Source: an uncultured Pelagibacteraceae bacterium (lineage in GTDB: Bacteria; Pseudomonadota; Alphaproteobacteria; Pelagibacterales; Pelagibacteraceae). From it: DNA of 64,000 nucleotides. Shown in pieces: positions 1-10,253 of this stretch. Made by a program: the position numbers and the translations under genes. Each line of letters begins with the position of its first letter. The stretch's first letter is position 1. The DNA is taken from NCBI GenBank assembly GCA_902540595.1, contig CACBNI010000001.1, positions 95,933 through 159,932 of the forward strand. Reading direction: 5' to 3'. Below the pieces are notes generated by a model. That model saw only the letters and a list, made by a program, of their open reading frames with translations. It was not told the origin of the DNA and ran no database searches.

Positions 1-689
1 TTTAAGCAACCTTTTAAATGTCCCATGTTTATATCTTTATCAATATGAAGTCCTTCTACTTGATGAAACATTGGGGCGTGAGTTTGATCACTATCAGACC
101 TGTATGTTCTACCAGGAGCAATAATTTTAAAAGGAGGTTTATCTTTTAACATTGTTCGTACCTGAACTGGAGATGTGTGAGTTCTTAAAAGTAATTCTTT
201 TTTATCATCTAAATAAAAAGTATCGTGCATGTCTCTTGCTGGATGGTTATCTGGTGTGTTCAATGCTGTAAAATTATAATACTCATTCTCTACATCTGGT
301 CCTTCTTCAACGCTAAAACCAATTTCAGAAAATATTGAGGATATTTCGTCTATAACTTGAGAAACAGGATGAATCTTACCTTGTGCAATATTTCTTTCGG
401 GTAGTGTTACATCTACCTTCTCATTCTCTAGCTTAGAATTTATTTCTTTAATCTCTATTTCTTGAATTTTTTTATTAATTTTCTCTTGTAGCTCAACTTT
501 TACAAAGTTTAAATCTGATGCAAATTTTTTCCGATCTTCGGCTGGTAAAGATCCAAGATTTTTAAAATAACTTGAAATTTTACCATTTTTACCAAATAAT
601 TCAGATTTAATTTGATTGATACTTTCAGTGTTTAAATCCTCATTTAATCTTTCTAAAAATTCATCTTTAATTTTTTTAATATCAGACAT
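1..689 (-). CDS. pheS: Phenylalanyl-tRNA synthetase alpha subunit, 3' end cut by window edge
   Basis: Charges tRNA-Phe as the alpha part of the cytoplasmic (alpha-beta)2 PheRS. The minus-strand frame opens with ATG at 689 ([11 protein letters not shown]) and runs open to base 1, so about 229 residues are visible and the C-terminal part of the catalytic core lies outside. The N-terminal coiled coil (about residues 1-95) is followed by the start of the class II core, with motif-2-like [12 protein letters not shown], the segment [25 protein letters not shown] and [14 protein letters not shown] at the edge. It is the last visible gene of the thrS-infC-rpmI-rplT-pheS block, the classical translation operon order, with 43 bases between rplT and pheS. 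pheT is expected just outside. Confidence 0.95.
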   Translation of the reverse strand, partial: MSDIKKIKDEFLERLNEDLNTESINQIKSELFGKNGKISSYFKNLGSLPAEDRKKFASDLNFVKVELQEKINKKIQEIEIKEINSKLENEKVDVTLPERNIAQGKIHPVSQVIDEISSIFSEIGFSVEEGPDVENEYYNFTALNTPDNHPARDMHDTFYLDDKKELLLRTHTSPVQVRTMLKDKPPFKIIAPGRTYRSDSDQTHAPMFHQVEGLHIDKDINMGHLKGCL

Positions 690-732
690 ATCGGTAGAAT
701 ATTTGTTAACCTTAGAAAAACAACAATGAAAA

Positions 733-1089
733 TTAATTCAATGCTGATTGGGCTTTTTGTACAATTGTTTTGAACGCCTCTGGGCTATCATAGGCAATTT
801 CAGCAAGAATTTTTCTATCAATTGCTATACCACATTTACTTAATCCATTTACGAATTTAGAATATGTCATTCCTTCAGCTCTAACACCGGCATTGATTCT
901 TTGTATCCATAATGATTTGAAGTCTCTTTTTTTGTTTCTTCTATCTCTATAGGCATATTGCATCGATTTTTCCATCGCCTGCTTTGCAACTCTTATAGTA
1001 TTTTTTCTTCTGCCCCATTGACCTTTGACAGCTTTTAAAACTTTTTTATGCTTAGCTTTACTTGTTACACCTCTTTTAACTCTTGCCAT
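733..1089 (-). CDS. rplT: 50S ribosomal protein L20
   Basis: Primary 23S rRNA binding protein needed for early 50S assembly. It is 118 residues, the usual L20 length, and highly basic, starting [19 protein letters not shown] with the characteristic [20 protein letters not shown] core. It lies 2 bases downstream of rpmI and is surely cotranscribed with infC and rpmI. In other bacteria L20 represses this operon by binding the leader. I saw no clear L20-binding mimic in the 53 bases between infC and rpmI. Confidence 0.98.
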   Translation of the reverse strand: MARVKRGVTSKAKHKKVLKAVKGQWGRRKNTIRVAKQAMEKSMQYAYRDRRNKKRDFKSLWIQRINAGVRAEGMTYSKFVNGLSKCGIAIDRKILAEIAYDSPEAFKTIVQKAQSALN

Positions 1090-1091
1090 TA

Positions 1092-1298
1092 TTAACCTCT
1101 TAAGCTGTAAGGCATATAAGATTTAACAATTTTTCCATCTTGCTTGGACATTGTTGTTGTACCTCTTAATTTTCTAATTTGAGAATTTGTTCTTTTAATC
1201 ATACCATGCCTTTTACCAGCTTGGGCAGTCATTACTTTACCTTTAGCTGATATTTTAAATCTTTTTTTCGCTGAGCTTTTTGTTTTTAATTTTGGCAT
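1092..1298 (-). CDS. rpmI: 50S ribosomal protein L35
   Basis: Small 50S protein of 68 residues. It starts [21 protein letters not shown] and carries the family signature [22 protein letters not shown]. It is sandwiched between infC (53 bases upstream) and rplT (2 bases downstream), the conserved infC-rpmI-rplT order. Length and composition are normal. Confidence 0.98.
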   Translation of the reverse strand: MPKLKTKSSAKKRFKISAKGKVMTAQAGKRHGMIKRTNSQIRKLRGTTTMSKQDGKIVKSYMPYSLRG

Positions 1299-1351
1299 TA
1301 TTCTGCGGTCTTATACAAAGAATGATATAATTTTACAACCTCTATTAAACC

Positions 1352-1897
1352 CTATAAAGGTTGGATAACCATAATCATTTGCTTGCCATCAAATTTTGGA
1401 TGGAGCTCCACCTTGCCAATATCTTTCATGTCTTCTTTAATTTTTCCCATCAGTTCATTTCCTAGGTGGGAATGCTGTAATTCTCGACCCTTAAACCTTA
1501 TAGTAAATTTTACTTTATCCCCTTTGGCGATGAATTTTTTTGCATTTTTAACTTTGAAATCATAATCATGAGTTTCTGTTACGGGTCTCATTTTTATTTC
1601 TTTTAATAAAACAATTTTTTGTTTTTTTTTCGCAAGATTTGCTTTTTTTTGAGCATCATACTTGTACTTACCCATATCCATGATTTTACAAACTGGTGGG
1701 TTTGCGTTGGGCGCTATTTCAATTAAATCAAGTCCTTGATTTTTTGCCATTGAGATAGCTTCATTAGTATTTAGCACACCAAGATTTTCACCATCACTTG
1801 CTATTACTTGTACATCTGGAGAGGAAATTCTATTATTAGATCTTGGTCCTCTGTCCTTAGTCCTTCGTTGAAAATAATTTTGTTTAAAATCTGCCAC
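1352..1897 (-). CDS. infC: Translation initiation factor IF-3
   Basis: Binds the 30S subunit, keeps subunits apart and proofreads start codon choice. It has 181 residues. The N-domain is recognisable by VQVIASDGENLGVL and IEIAPNANPPVCKIMDMGKYKYD, the C-domain by KEIKMRPVTETHDYDFKVKNAKKFI. The start codon read from the sequence is GTG at 1897, directly abutting the thrS stop (TAA at 1900-1898). A non-ATG start is typical for infC, where it can support autoregulation; in enterics it is AUU. Translation is probably coupled to thrS. Confidence 0.97.
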   Translation of the reverse strand: MADFKQNYFQRRTKDRGPRSNNRISSPDVQVIASDGENLGVLNTNEAISMAKNQGLDLIEIAPNANPPVCKIMDMGKYKYDAQKKANLAKKKQKIVLLKEIKMRPVTETHDYDFKVKNAKKFIAKGDKVKFTIRFKGRELQHSHLGNELMGKIKEDMKDIGKVELHPKFDGKQMIMVIQPL

Positions 1898-3814
1898 TTA
1901 GTTTGAGGATGCTTTGTTTAAAGCAGAGAAAGTTTTTAAGAATGCGTCTATGTCCATATTTTCTTGTTTGTTAGAATCTAATCTTCTAATCGTTACAGAA
2001 TTGGAGTCAACTTCTTTTTTACCACAAATTAACAAAAGAGGTATTTTAGCTAACGAATGATCTCTTATTTTATAATTCAAATTTTGATTTTTTAAATCAA
2101 CAGAAGAACTTATACCTACATTTTTAATTTTCTGAGATATCTCAATAGCATAGTCATTAAATTCTTCTGAAATAGGAATTACCATTGTTTGCAAAGGTGA
2201 TATCCAGAATGGAAATTTACCAGAATAATTTTCAATTAAGATTCCAATAAATCTTTCTAAAGATCCAAATAGTGCTCTGTGCAACATTACAGGAATTTTT
2301 TTAGTTCCATCTTTATCGATATAGGAAGCCCCTAATCTTTCAGGTAAATTTAAATCAACTTGCAAAGTTCCACACTGCCAATCTCTACCAATTGCATCCC
2401 TTAAAACAAACTCAATTTTAGGACCGTAGAATGCTCCTTCTCCCTTGTTAATACTATATTCTAACTTTGATGCTTTCACTGCTTCAAGTAAGGATGCTTC
2501 TGCTTTGTCCCAAACTTCGTCTTCACCAACTCTCACTTCGGGTCTATCTGCATATTTAAGAATTACATTTTCAAACCCAAGGTCTTTATAAATATCTAAA
2601 ATTAAATTAGTGACAATTAAACACTCACTTGTAATTTGATCCTCAGAACAAAAAATATGTGCATCATCTTGAGTAAAAGCTCTAACTCTAAGTAAACCAT
2701 GTAATGCTCCTGAAGGTTCATATCGATGAACTTTTCCAAATTCTGCATATCGTAAAGGAAGATCTCGATAACTTTTTAGTCCTTGATTAAATACCTGAAC
2801 ATGTCCTGGACAATTCATAGGCTTTATTGCAAACACCTTTTCATCCGGAGTTTCGGATGTGTACATGTTGTCACCATATTTACCCCAATGACCTGATTTT
2901 TCCCATAATTGTCTATCTAATACCTCTGGCGTATTAATTTCTTTGTAACCAGCTGTATCCTGCCTATGTCTCATATAGTTAATTAAATTTTGAAATAACG
3001 CCCAGCCTCTTTCGTGCCAGAAAACAGATCCCGGACTTTCTTCTCTAAAATGAAATAAATCCATTTCTCTTCCTAATTTTCTATGATCTCTTTTTTCTGC
3101 TTCTTCTATTCTTTTAAGATGTTCATCTAAATCTTTTTGAGTAGCCCAACTAGTACCATAAATTCTTTGAAGCATTTCATTTTTTGAGTCACCCCTCCAA
3201 TAAGCACCCGAAACTTTTGTTAGTTTAAAATATTTTCCTATTTTACCTGTTGAGGATAGGTGGGGACCTCTACAAAGATCATGCCAATCTCCATGAAAAT
3301 AAATTGAGACATCTTCTTTCTCTGGGATAGCTTTAATTAATTCAGATTTATAAATTTCACCTTTTTTTTTGAAATGATCAATAGCTTTATTTCTCTCCCA
3401 AACTTCTCTTTTGGTAATTTCATCTCTATCAACAATTTCTTTCATTTTATTTTCAATTTTTAATAAATCATCTTCAGTGAATGGTTCTTTTCTGGCAAAG
3501 TCATAATAAAATCCATTTTCAATAACTGGACCAATTGTAACCTGTGTACCTGGAAACAGTTCCTGAACTGCCATTGCCAAAATATGAGCTGTGTCATGTC
3601 TAATTGTTTCCAACCCTTCTGGATTTTTAGAAGTAAAAATTTTTACTGAACAATCTTTATCTATTAAATAATCTAAATCTTTAAGTTCACCATCAACGCT
3701 TATAACCATTGCTTGTTTAGCTAAAGACTTACTTATTTTCTCAGCTACCTCAGCTCCGGTAACTTTTTTTGGAAAATTTATATTGTTTCCGTCTGGTAAT
3801 GTTATTGTAGGCAT
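1898..3814 (-). CDS. thrS: Threonyl-tRNA synthetase
   Basis: Charges tRNA-Thr and edits Ser-tRNA-Thr. It has 638 residues, close to the usual 640. Domains in order: TGS (about 1-60), the editing domain with HDTAHILAMAVQ (about 75-225), the class II catalytic core with zinc ligands in KPMNCPGHVQVF and motif 2 HRYEPSGALHGLLR, motif 3 HRALFGSLERFIG, and a C-terminal anticodon-binding domain. The start codon ATG at 3814 abuts the stop of the upstream glycosyltransferase with no spacer, so the ribosome-binding site must lie inside that gene. Confidence 0.98.
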   Translation of the reverse strand: MPTITLPDGNNINFPKKVTGAEVAEKISKSLAKQAMVISVDGELKDLDYLIDKDCSVKIFTSKNPEGLETIRHDTAHILAMAVQELFPGTQVTIGPVIENGFYYDFARKEPFTEDDLLKIENKMKEIVDRDEITKREVWERNKAIDHFKKKGEIYKSELIKAIPEKEDVSIYFHGDWHDLCRGPHLSSTGKIGKYFKLTKVSGAYWRGDSKNEMLQRIYGTSWATQKDLDEHLKRIEEAEKRDHRKLGREMDLFHFREESPGSVFWHERGWALFQNLINYMRHRQDTAGYKEINTPEVLDRQLWEKSGHWGKYGDNMYTSETPDEKVFAIKPMNCPGHVQVFNQGLKSYRDLPLRYAEFGKVHRYEPSGALHGLLRVRAFTQDDAHIFCSEDQITSECLIVTNLILDIYKDLGFENVILKYADRPEVRVGEDEVWDKAEASLLEAVKASKLEYSINKGEGAFYGPKIEFVLRDAIGRDWQCGTLQVDLNLPERLGASYIDKDGTKKIPVMLHRALFGSLERFIGILIENYSGKFPFWISPLQTMVIPISEEFNDYAIEISQKIKNVGISSSVDLKNQNLNYKIRDHSLAKIPLLLICGKKEVDSNSVTIRRLDSNKQENMDIDAFLKTFSALNKASSN

Positions 3815-4969
3815 TTAATTTAATAGTCTTTTATACTCTGAATAAGTAGAAAAACACATTTTTTCAACATTAAATCTTTGAGTGGCATTTTTTCTTGCTT
3901 CAATTCCAATCGTTTTTAAAGATGTCTCATCCATATTAAGGACTCTCAAAATCTGTTTACTTAAAGATTTGGCGTTATTTGATTCAAATAAAAAACCTGT
4001 TTTTTCATTAATGATCGTTTCATTAGAACCACCAATATTACTTGCTATTATTGGTTTTCCCATTGATTGTGCCTCTACTGACACTCTTCCAAAAGCCTCT
4101 GGTTCATTGGAAGCTGAAACTATTATGTCTGAAACTTTGTAAGCCAAAGCCATATTTTTGCAATGATCTATAAATCGTATTTGTTTTAACATTCTATATT
4201 GTTCAGAGAGTCTAATTAATTTTTTCTTATAAAGTTCACGACCCTGATCGCTTCCAAGAATAACTGCATAAAACGCTTCATATCCAATTTCTGTATTAAT
4301 CAAATTAATCGCTTCTATAAATACTTCCTGGCCTTTCCATGAAGATAATCTTCCCGGCAAAAGTATTATTTTTTTATCTTTCTCAATATCCCATTGTTTC
4401 AATAATTTTTTTTCATCACTTTCAAGAGTTGTAGATGAATCAAAATAATCAACATTAATACCTCTGAAGATTACTAAAAATTTTTTTTTATTATTTAAAT
4501 ATCTAGAATAATTTTCTTTGATATGAGAAAAAATAAAATTTGATCCTGCAATAATCAAATCAGATCTTACCATCACAGAATTATAAAGTTTTTTAAGATT
4601 GCTTTTAAAATTATAAGTACCATGGAAGGTGGTCACAAATTTTCTTCCAGTTAATTTAGATGCAAACAAACAAGACCACGCAGGTGCTCTACTTCGCGCA
4701 TGAACTATTGAGATATTATTTAATAAAATAATTCCAATTAAAATGATTGAGTTTATAAAAATCAATAATGGATTTTTGCTTTGCACAGGGAGTTTAAAAA
4801 TTTTTACTTTCTTTCTATCAACAAATTTCAGTAATTCACCTCCACTAGTCACAATAAAAGACTTACAGTTGTTCTCCGGCAAATAATGTGCAATATCAAA
4901 GCAACCGGTCTCAGCACCCCCATAACCTAGTTTAGGGATTACCTGTAAAACTTTTAAATTAGTTGCCAT
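3815..4969 (-). CDS. GT4-family glycosyltransferase
   Basis: Probable envelope glycosyltransferase (lipopolysaccharide or other glycolipid), 384 residues. The N-domain begins LKVLQVIPKLGYGGAETGC, the GT4 'GGAE' donor-side motif. The C-domain has LLPGRLSSWKGQEVFIEA and the EX7E-type motif SNEPEAFGRVSVEAQSMGKPII. No signal peptide is seen, so it is likely a peripheral cytoplasmic-face enzyme. The sugar donor and acceptor cannot be read from sequence. It abuts thrS directly and is divergent from the hydrolase across a 41-base gap holding a perfect dyad. Being first in the thrS operon is unusual and may simply reflect compaction. Confidence 0.85.
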   Translation of the reverse strand: MATNLKVLQVIPKLGYGGAETGCFDIAHYLPENNCKSFIVTSGGELLKFVDRKKVKIFKLPVQSKNPLLIFINSIILIGIILLNNISIVHARSRAPAWSCLFASKLTGRKFVTTFHGTYNFKSNLKKLYNSVMVRSDLIIAGSNFIFSHIKENYSRYLNNKKKFLVIFRGINVDYFDSSTTLESDEKKLLKQWDIEKDKKIILLPGRLSSWKGQEVFIEAINLINTEIGYEAFYAVILGSDQGRELYKKKLIRLSEQYRMLKQIRFIDHCKNMALAYKVSDIIVSASNEPEAFGRVSVEAQSMGKPIIASNIGGSNETIINEKTGFLFESNNAKSLSKQILRVLNMDETSLKTIGIEARKNATQRFNVEKMCFSTYSEYKRLLN

Positions 4970-4976
4970 CTGATAA

Positions 4977-5007
4977 GTTTATATATTAATAGACAAAATA
5001 TATAAAC
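4977..5007. promoter_or_regulatory. Perfect 11-bp inverted repeat, candidate symmetric divergent promoter
   Basis: GTTTATATATT (4977-4987) and its exact reverse complement AATATATAAAC (4997-5007) are separated by 9 bases and fill the 41-base gap between two divergent start codons (4969 and 5011). Each arm contains a -10-like TATATT reading outward across the gap: plus at 4982-4987, minus at 5002-4997. Either would give a leader of roughly 20 nt. An operator role is the alternative. Confidence 0.45.
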
Positions 5008-5010
5008 GAA

Positions 5011-5754
5011 ATGGCAAATTTCAGATATTATAAAATCACAAAAACAAAGAAAATTAGATATATTTCTAATTTTTATAAAAATAGTTTGTGTATAGTTTTT
5101 CTCCATGGTTTTATGTCTGATCTTGAGGGAGAAAAACCTAGAGCATTATTAAATTTTGCAAAAAAAAATAAAGTAAGTTTCTTGGCACTAGAATATTCAG
5201 GACATGGTAAATCTTCAGAAAAATTTATAGAAGGAAATATCTCCAAATGGAGTGAACAAACTTCAAAATTAATTAGAAAAAAAACCAAAGGTAGCAATCT
5301 TATATTGGTAGGCTCAAGTATGGGAGCATGGATTTCTTTAAAACAATTTGAAATATTTAAAAATCGAATAATCGGTTTTTTAGGAATCGGCGCAGCTCCT
5401 GAATTTTTAGAACATATTATGTGGAAAAAATTTTCAAAAAAAATGAAGAAAGAAACAATTAAAAAAGGAATTTATAATTTGAAACATGGAGATTATGAGT
5501 ACCCAATAACTTACCAATTAATAAAGAATGGAAGAAAAAATAAAGTTTTGAATAAAAAAATTAATTTAAAAATTAAAGTAACAATGGTTCATGGAGAAAA
5601 AGATGAAGCTGTTCCTGTTTCTTATTCTAGAAAAGTTTTAAGACTTTTCCCAAACGCTCACAAAAAAATAAATGTCATAAAGAATGGCAATCACAGTTTG
5701 TCTAATAAAAGAGGGTTAAAAATTATTTTAAAAGAGCTAAAATTATTAATCTAA
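5011..5754 (+). CDS. Alpha/beta hydrolase
   Basis: 247-residue serine hydrolase of unknown substrate. It shows the oxyanion HGF segment (FLHGFMSDLEG, about residues 30-40), the nucleophile elbow GSSMG (residues 101-105, Ser103), a probable acid in HGEKDEAVP and a catalytic His in NGNHSLS near the C-terminus, so the triad looks complete. No signal peptide or membrane segment, hence cytoplasmic. The stop overlaps the gltB stop by 4 bases tail-to-tail. The start is 3 bases after the divergent dyad and has no clear Shine-Dalgarno. Confidence 0.85.
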   Translation: MANFRYYKITKTKKIRYISNFYKNSLCIVFLHGFMSDLEGEKPRALLNFAKKNKVSFLALEYSGHGKSSEKFIEGNISKWSEQTSKLIRKKTKGSNLILVGSSMGAWISLKQFEIFKNRIIGFLGIGAAPEFLEHIMWKKFSKKMKKETIKKGIYNLKHGDYEYPITYQLIKNGRKNKVLNKKINLKIKVTMVHGEKDEAVPVSYSRKVLRLFPNAHKKINVIKNGNHSLSNKRGLKIILKELKLLI

Positions 5755-8700
5755 CTTACTTTTTTTATGCCTTTTAAAGTAATTGGGTTTTCTAGTTTGT
5801 CTAACATTTCTTTGGGACAAACTTGAATAAAATGATTTAATTCTTCATTGAAATTTTCAATTATTTTTTTTGAAAATTCTGACTCAGTTTCTTTAAAATG
5901 ACCTGATACTAAATTTCTTAAATTTTCTTTCCAATAGTCTGTTTCAACAGTTTGCCAAACGACTGACTCTGCATTCACTTTTTTTTCAAATTGCTGTGAT
6001 TTATCATAAACAAAAGCCATTCCACCAGTCATGCCTGCTGCAAAATTATCTCCTACCTCTCCTAAAATTACTACCATACCACCAGTCATGTATTCACAAC
6101 CATTTGAGTCACATCCCTCAATTACCGTTGTGGCTCCAGAATTTCTTACCGCAAACCTTTCTCCTGCTTGACCTGCTGCAAAAAGTTTGCCTGAGGTTGC
6201 TCCATATAGAACCGTATTTCCCAAAATAGTATTTTCGTTAGAAACTAAGTTGCTTTCCTCTGGTAACTTAATTGATATTGTAGCGCCTGACAGACCTTTC
6301 CCCACATAATCATTAGCATCTCCTTTAAGAACCAATTTTAAACCTTTAGAAGAAAATGCCCCAAAAGATTGTCCTGCAGAGCCTTTAAAATTTAAAGTTA
6401 AAAAGTCATCATTAAGTTTTTCATATCCATATTTTTTATATAGATGATAAGAGATTCTTGTTCCAACAGCTCTATGCGTGTTTTGTATTGGATAAACCTT
6501 TTCAATTTTTTCTGAGTTATCTAGAGCCTTTTCTATTTCTGGCCAAATGTCTTGATCTAAAGTATCTGGCACACTATTTATCTCGGGGCTATCGCAATAT
6601 CTTTTATGATTACCAGAGTCTGCTTGAACAAAAAGTGGGTTTAAATCTAAATCATCCAGATTTGGAGAACCTTTACTAACTTGTCTCAAAAGATCAGTTC
6701 TTCCAATAATATCATTTAAAGACTTAAACCCTAGTTTAGCTAATATCTCTCTTACTTCAGTTGCAATAAATGTGAATAAATTTACAACCTTTTCAGGTGT
6801 TCCAGTAAATTTTTCTCTCAATTTTTCATCCTGTGTGCAAACACCAACTGGACAGGTATTTGAATGACATTGTCTTACCATGATACAACCCATAGCAACT
6901 AAGGCTGTGGTTGCAACTCCATATTCTTCAGCACCCATCATTGCTGCAATGACAACGTCTCTTCCAGTTTTAATTCCACCATCAGTCCTTAAAGTAACTT
7001 TATGTCTAAGATTATTTAGAGTTAGAACTTGATTAGCCTCGGTTAAACCCATTTCCCAAGGAATTCCAACATATTTCACACTTGTTTGTGGAGTAGCACC
7101 TGTTCCACCATTATGTCCTGATATTAAAATTATATCTGCTTTAGCTTTAGCAACACCAGCTGCAATTGTTCCAACCCCAGAGGATGCAACTAGCTTAACT
7201 CCTATTCTCGCTTTAGGATTAATTTGTTTCAAGTCATAAATCAACTGTGCAAGATCTTCTATAGAATAAATATCATGATGCGGTGGAGGAGAGATTAATG
7301 TTACTCCAGGTGTTGAATGTCTAAGTCTCGCAATTTCTTCTGTAATTTTAAATCCTGGAAGTTGACCTCCTTCTCCGGGTTTGGCTCCTTGTGCAATTTT
7401 AATTTCAATCTCATTACAATTGTTCAAGTAATTTACTGTTACTCCAAACCTTGCAGAGGCTATTTGTTTGACTCTTGAATTAGCACTGTCACCGTTTTCT
7501 AAAACTTTAAATCTTTTTTCATCTTCTCCTCCTTCTCCACTGCAAGAAGCACCTTTTATTCTATTCATTCCAGTAGCAAGTGTTTCATGAGCCTCTTTTG
7601 ACAAAGCACCATGAGACATACTTCCGCTTCCAAATCTTTTTAAAATATTTTCTATAGGTTCAACTTCAGAAATTTCTATAGACTTATTTAATTTCTTTGT
7701 TCTGAAATCAATTAAATCTCTCAGATTAATAGGTGGTAAATTATAAATTCCCTCTGCATACCTTTTATAAGCGTCATAAGAATTGGAACCTACAGCACTT
7801 TGTAGTAGGTGAATTAGCTTTCCTTGGTACTGATGAGTTTCTCCATTTTTTCTGTACCTATAAATTCCACCTATTGGAAGAATTGTATCACTACTTTCAA
7901 AAGCTTCTTTGTGTATCTGTCTTATTTTTTTTTCAATTCCTGTTAAACCAATACCTGATATTTTTGATACAACTCCAGGGAAATAATCTGCAACAATTGT
8001 TCTACTTAAACCAACTGTTTCAAAATTACACCCACCTCTATAAGAACTTAGAACAGAAATACCCATCTTCGACATTATCTTTAAAAGTCCCGCATTTACA
8101 GACTTGATGTATCTTTCAACACATTCATCAAAGCTGAATTTTCCAAATAATTTTTTTTCATGCCTTTGATACAAACTATCAAACGCTAGGTATGGATTTA
8201 CAGTAGTTGCACCTACTCCAATTAATGTTGCAAAAGAATGGGTATCCATTGCTTCACCTGATTGAACATTAATAGAAACATAACCTCTTAATTTTTTTTC
8301 AATTAAAAACGAGTTAATTGCACCAACTGCAAGCAGCATTGGAATTGGAAGTTTTAGGCTTGATAGCTCTTTATCACTCAAAATTAATTGGGTAACACCT
8401 TGTCTAACAGCGATTTCTGCGTCTTTTTGAATTCTTTTTATCGATTCATGCAAATTTTCACTATCTGAAAAAGTGCAATCAATCACTGAGGAATTATTAC
8501 CGAAAAAATTAATAAACTTCTCAAATTGAGAATTTGATAAGATTGGACTATTTAAAACATAAATATTTTGTTTAGTTAGATTGTCAAAATCTAAGATATT
8601 TCCAAGATTTCCAAACCTAGTTTTTAAACTCATTACTTTATTTTCTCTCAAAGAATCTATTGGTGGATTTGTTACTTGACTAAAGTTCTGTCTAAAAAAG

Positions 8701-10253
8701 TGATATAAAGGTCTGTATTTATCTGACAACACTGCAAGAGGAGTGTCATCGCCCATTGATCCAATGGCCTCTTTAGCGTCCTCCGCCATAGGGTGTAATA
8801 TAAGTTCTAAATCCTCTAAACTAATTCCAAAGGCATATTGGCGTCTTCTTAGCTCATCTCCAGAGTAAGAATTCTTCTCATCAGTAACTGTCAATTTTTG
8901 ATCTAAATCAATAATTTGAGAATTAAAATGTTTATACTCTTTCGCTAAATAGTCTTTAATTTGCTTATTTTTAAAAACCTTTCCTTTTTCAATTCTAACT
9001 CCAATAATTTCACCTGGTCCTAATCTTCCTTTAGATAATATTCTTTTTTCATTAAGTTCTATCATTCCCGTTTCAGAGCCTGCAAATAATAAATTATCTT
9101 TAGTGATTGCATATCTTAAAGGTCTTAATCCATTTCTATCGTTAGCAGCGATAACCCATTCATTATCTGTTCCTGCAATAGCTGCAGGACCATCCCAAGG
9201 TTCCATAGTACTATTTAAAAAATTGAATAATTGTTGATGATCTTTAGGTAATGTTTCGTTTTTCTTAGACCATGCGTCTGGAACCAACATAAGTTTAGCT
9301 AAGGGTGCTGGTTGACCAGATATATTTAATAATTCAAACACATTATCTAATGCAGCAGAATCGGAAGTGCCTTTTTGAATTACTGGTTTTAAGTTTTCTA
9401 TATTTTCAAAAAGACCACTATTCATTTCTTGCTCATGAACTTTCATCCAATTTTTATTTCCTCTAAATGTATTTATTTCTCCGTTATGAGCTATTGCTCT
9501 AAATGGTTGTGCCAAATTCCAACTTGGAGCAGTATTAGTGGAGAATCTTTGATGGAAAATTGCAAATCGTGAAATAAATCTCTCGTCCTTTAAATCTAAA
9601 TAAAAATCTGAAATTGATTCTGCTAAAAACATTCCTTTATAAATAATTGATTTTGAGCTTAAAGAACAAATATAGAAATGATTTAAAGATTTTTTAAAAG
9701 CTTCATTTTCTATTTTTCTTCTGGTTTCGTATATTTTTCTTTCTAAATCTTTGTTTGTAAGTTCAGGATTGTGTGATTTGAATAAGACTTGGATGATTTC
9801 AGGCATTGTTTGTAATGCCTTTTCTCCTAAAACATTTGGATTAATTGGAACTTGTCTCCATCCGTATATACTAAAATCATTTTTTGTTAGTTCGCTCTCT
9901 ACTATTGTCTTACAACTCTCTTGTGCTTCATAATCATTTCTAGGTAAGAAAATCATTCCAACACCTATCTCCGAATTGTCATGTGTATGGCCAGTAACCT
10001 CAATTTTTTCTACAAAAAAATCCTTAGGTATTTCAACATGTATTCCTGCACCATCTCCAGTTTTTCCATCAGCATCTACCGCACCTCGATGCCAAACTGC
10101 TTTTAAAGCTTCTATCCCATACTCAACAACCTTGCGGGATTTTTTACCTTGTGTTGAAGCAATGATTCCAACTCCACATGCATCGTGTTCCATGTCTTCT
10201 GAATAAATATGATTTTTTTTCAATAGCTGTTTATTCTTAAGATATTTATTCAC
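5751..10253 (-). CDS. gltB: Glutamate synthase (NADPH), large subunit
   Basis: Transfers the amide of glutamine to 2-oxoglutarate, giving two glutamates. It has 1500 residues, normal for bacterial GltB. The class II glutaminase domain starts at Cys26 after a 25-residue propeptide (MEHDACGVGIIAS). The central and FMN-binding synthase domains follow (GARPGEGGQLPG-like segment IKIAQGAKPGEGGQLPGF). The 3Fe-4S cysteines are in QCHSNTCPVGVCTQDE, and the C-terminal GXGXG beta-helix domain shows repeated G-rich blocks (GATSGKLFAAGQAGERF). The start codon is GTG at 10253, sharing one base with the gltD stop (TAGTG), so the two subunits are translationally coupled with gltD first. Confidence 0.98.
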   Translation of the reverse strand: MNKYLKNKQLLKKNHIYSEDMEHDACGVGIIASTQGKKSRKVVEYGIEALKAVWHRGAVDADGKTGDGAGIHVEIPKDFFVEKIEVTGHTHDNSEIGVGMIFLPRNDYEAQESCKTIVESELTKNDFSIYGWRQVPINPNVLGEKALQTMPEIIQVLFKSHNPELTNKDLERKIYETRRKIENEAFKKSLNHFYICSLSSKSIIYKGMFLAESISDFYLDLKDERFISRFAIFHQRFSTNTAPSWNLAQPFRAIAHNGEINTFRGNKNWMKVHEQEMNSGLFENIENLKPVIQKGTSDSAALDNVFELLNISGQPAPLAKLMLVPDAWSKKNETLPKDHQQLFNFLNSTMEPWDGPAAIAGTDNEWVIAANDRNGLRPLRYAITKDNLLFAGSETGMIELNEKRILSKGRLGPGEIIGVRIEKGKVFKNKQIKDYLAKEYKHFNSQIIDLDQKLTVTDEKNSYSGDELRRRQYAFGISLEDLELILHPMAEDAKEAIGSMGDDTPLAVLSDKYRPLYHFFRQNFSQVTNPPIDSLRENKVMSLKTRFGNLGNILDFDNLTKQNIYVLNSPILSNSQFEKFINFFGNNSSVIDCTFSDSENLHESIKRIQKDAEIAVRQGVTQLILSDKELSSLKLPIPMLLAVGAINSFLIEKKLRGYVSINVQSGEAMDTHSFATLIGVGATTVNPYLAFDSLYQRHEKKLFGKFSFDECVERYIKSVNAGLLKIMSKMGISVLSSYRGGCNFETVGLSRTIVADYFPGVVSKISGIGLTGIEKKIRQIHKEAFESSDTILPIGGIYRYRKNGETHQYQGKLIHLLQSAVGSNSYDAYKRYAEGIYNLPPINLRDLIDFRTKKLNKSIEISEVEPIENILKRFGSGSMSHGALSKEAHETLATGMNRIKGASCSGEGGEDEKRFKVLENGDSANSRVKQIASARFGVTVNYLNNCNEIEIKIAQGAKPGEGGQLPGFKITEEIARLRHSTPGVTLISPPPHHDIYSIEDLAQLIYDLKQINPKARIGVKLVASSGVGTIAAGVAKAKADIILISGHNGGTGATPQTSVKYVGIPWEMGLTEANQVLTLNNLRHKVTLRTDGGIKTGRDVVIAAMMGAEEYGVATTALVAMGCIMVRQCHSNTCPVGVCTQDEKLREKFTGTPEKVVNLFTFIATEVREILAKLGFKSLNDIIGRTDLLRQVSKGSPNLDDLDLNPLFVQADSGNHKRYCDSPEINSVPDTLDQDIWPEIEKALDNSEKIEKVYPIQNTHRAVGTRISYHLYKKYGYEKLNDDFLTLNFKGSAGQSFGAFSSKGLKLVLKGDANDYVGKGLSGATISIKLPEESNLVSNENTILGNTVLYGATSGKLFAAGQAGERFAVRNSGATTVIEGCDSNGCEYMTGGMVVILGEVGDNFAAGMTGGMAFVYDKSQQFEKKVNAESVVWQTVETDYWKENLRNLVSGHFKETESEFSKKIIENFNEELNHFIQVCPKEMLDKLENPITLKGIKKVS

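Noticed and set aside
5996..10206. Several plus-strand frames of 60-136 residues opposite gltB and gltD
   Set aside because: They are antisense shadows of long conserved genes, with no family resemblance or ribosome-binding sites.
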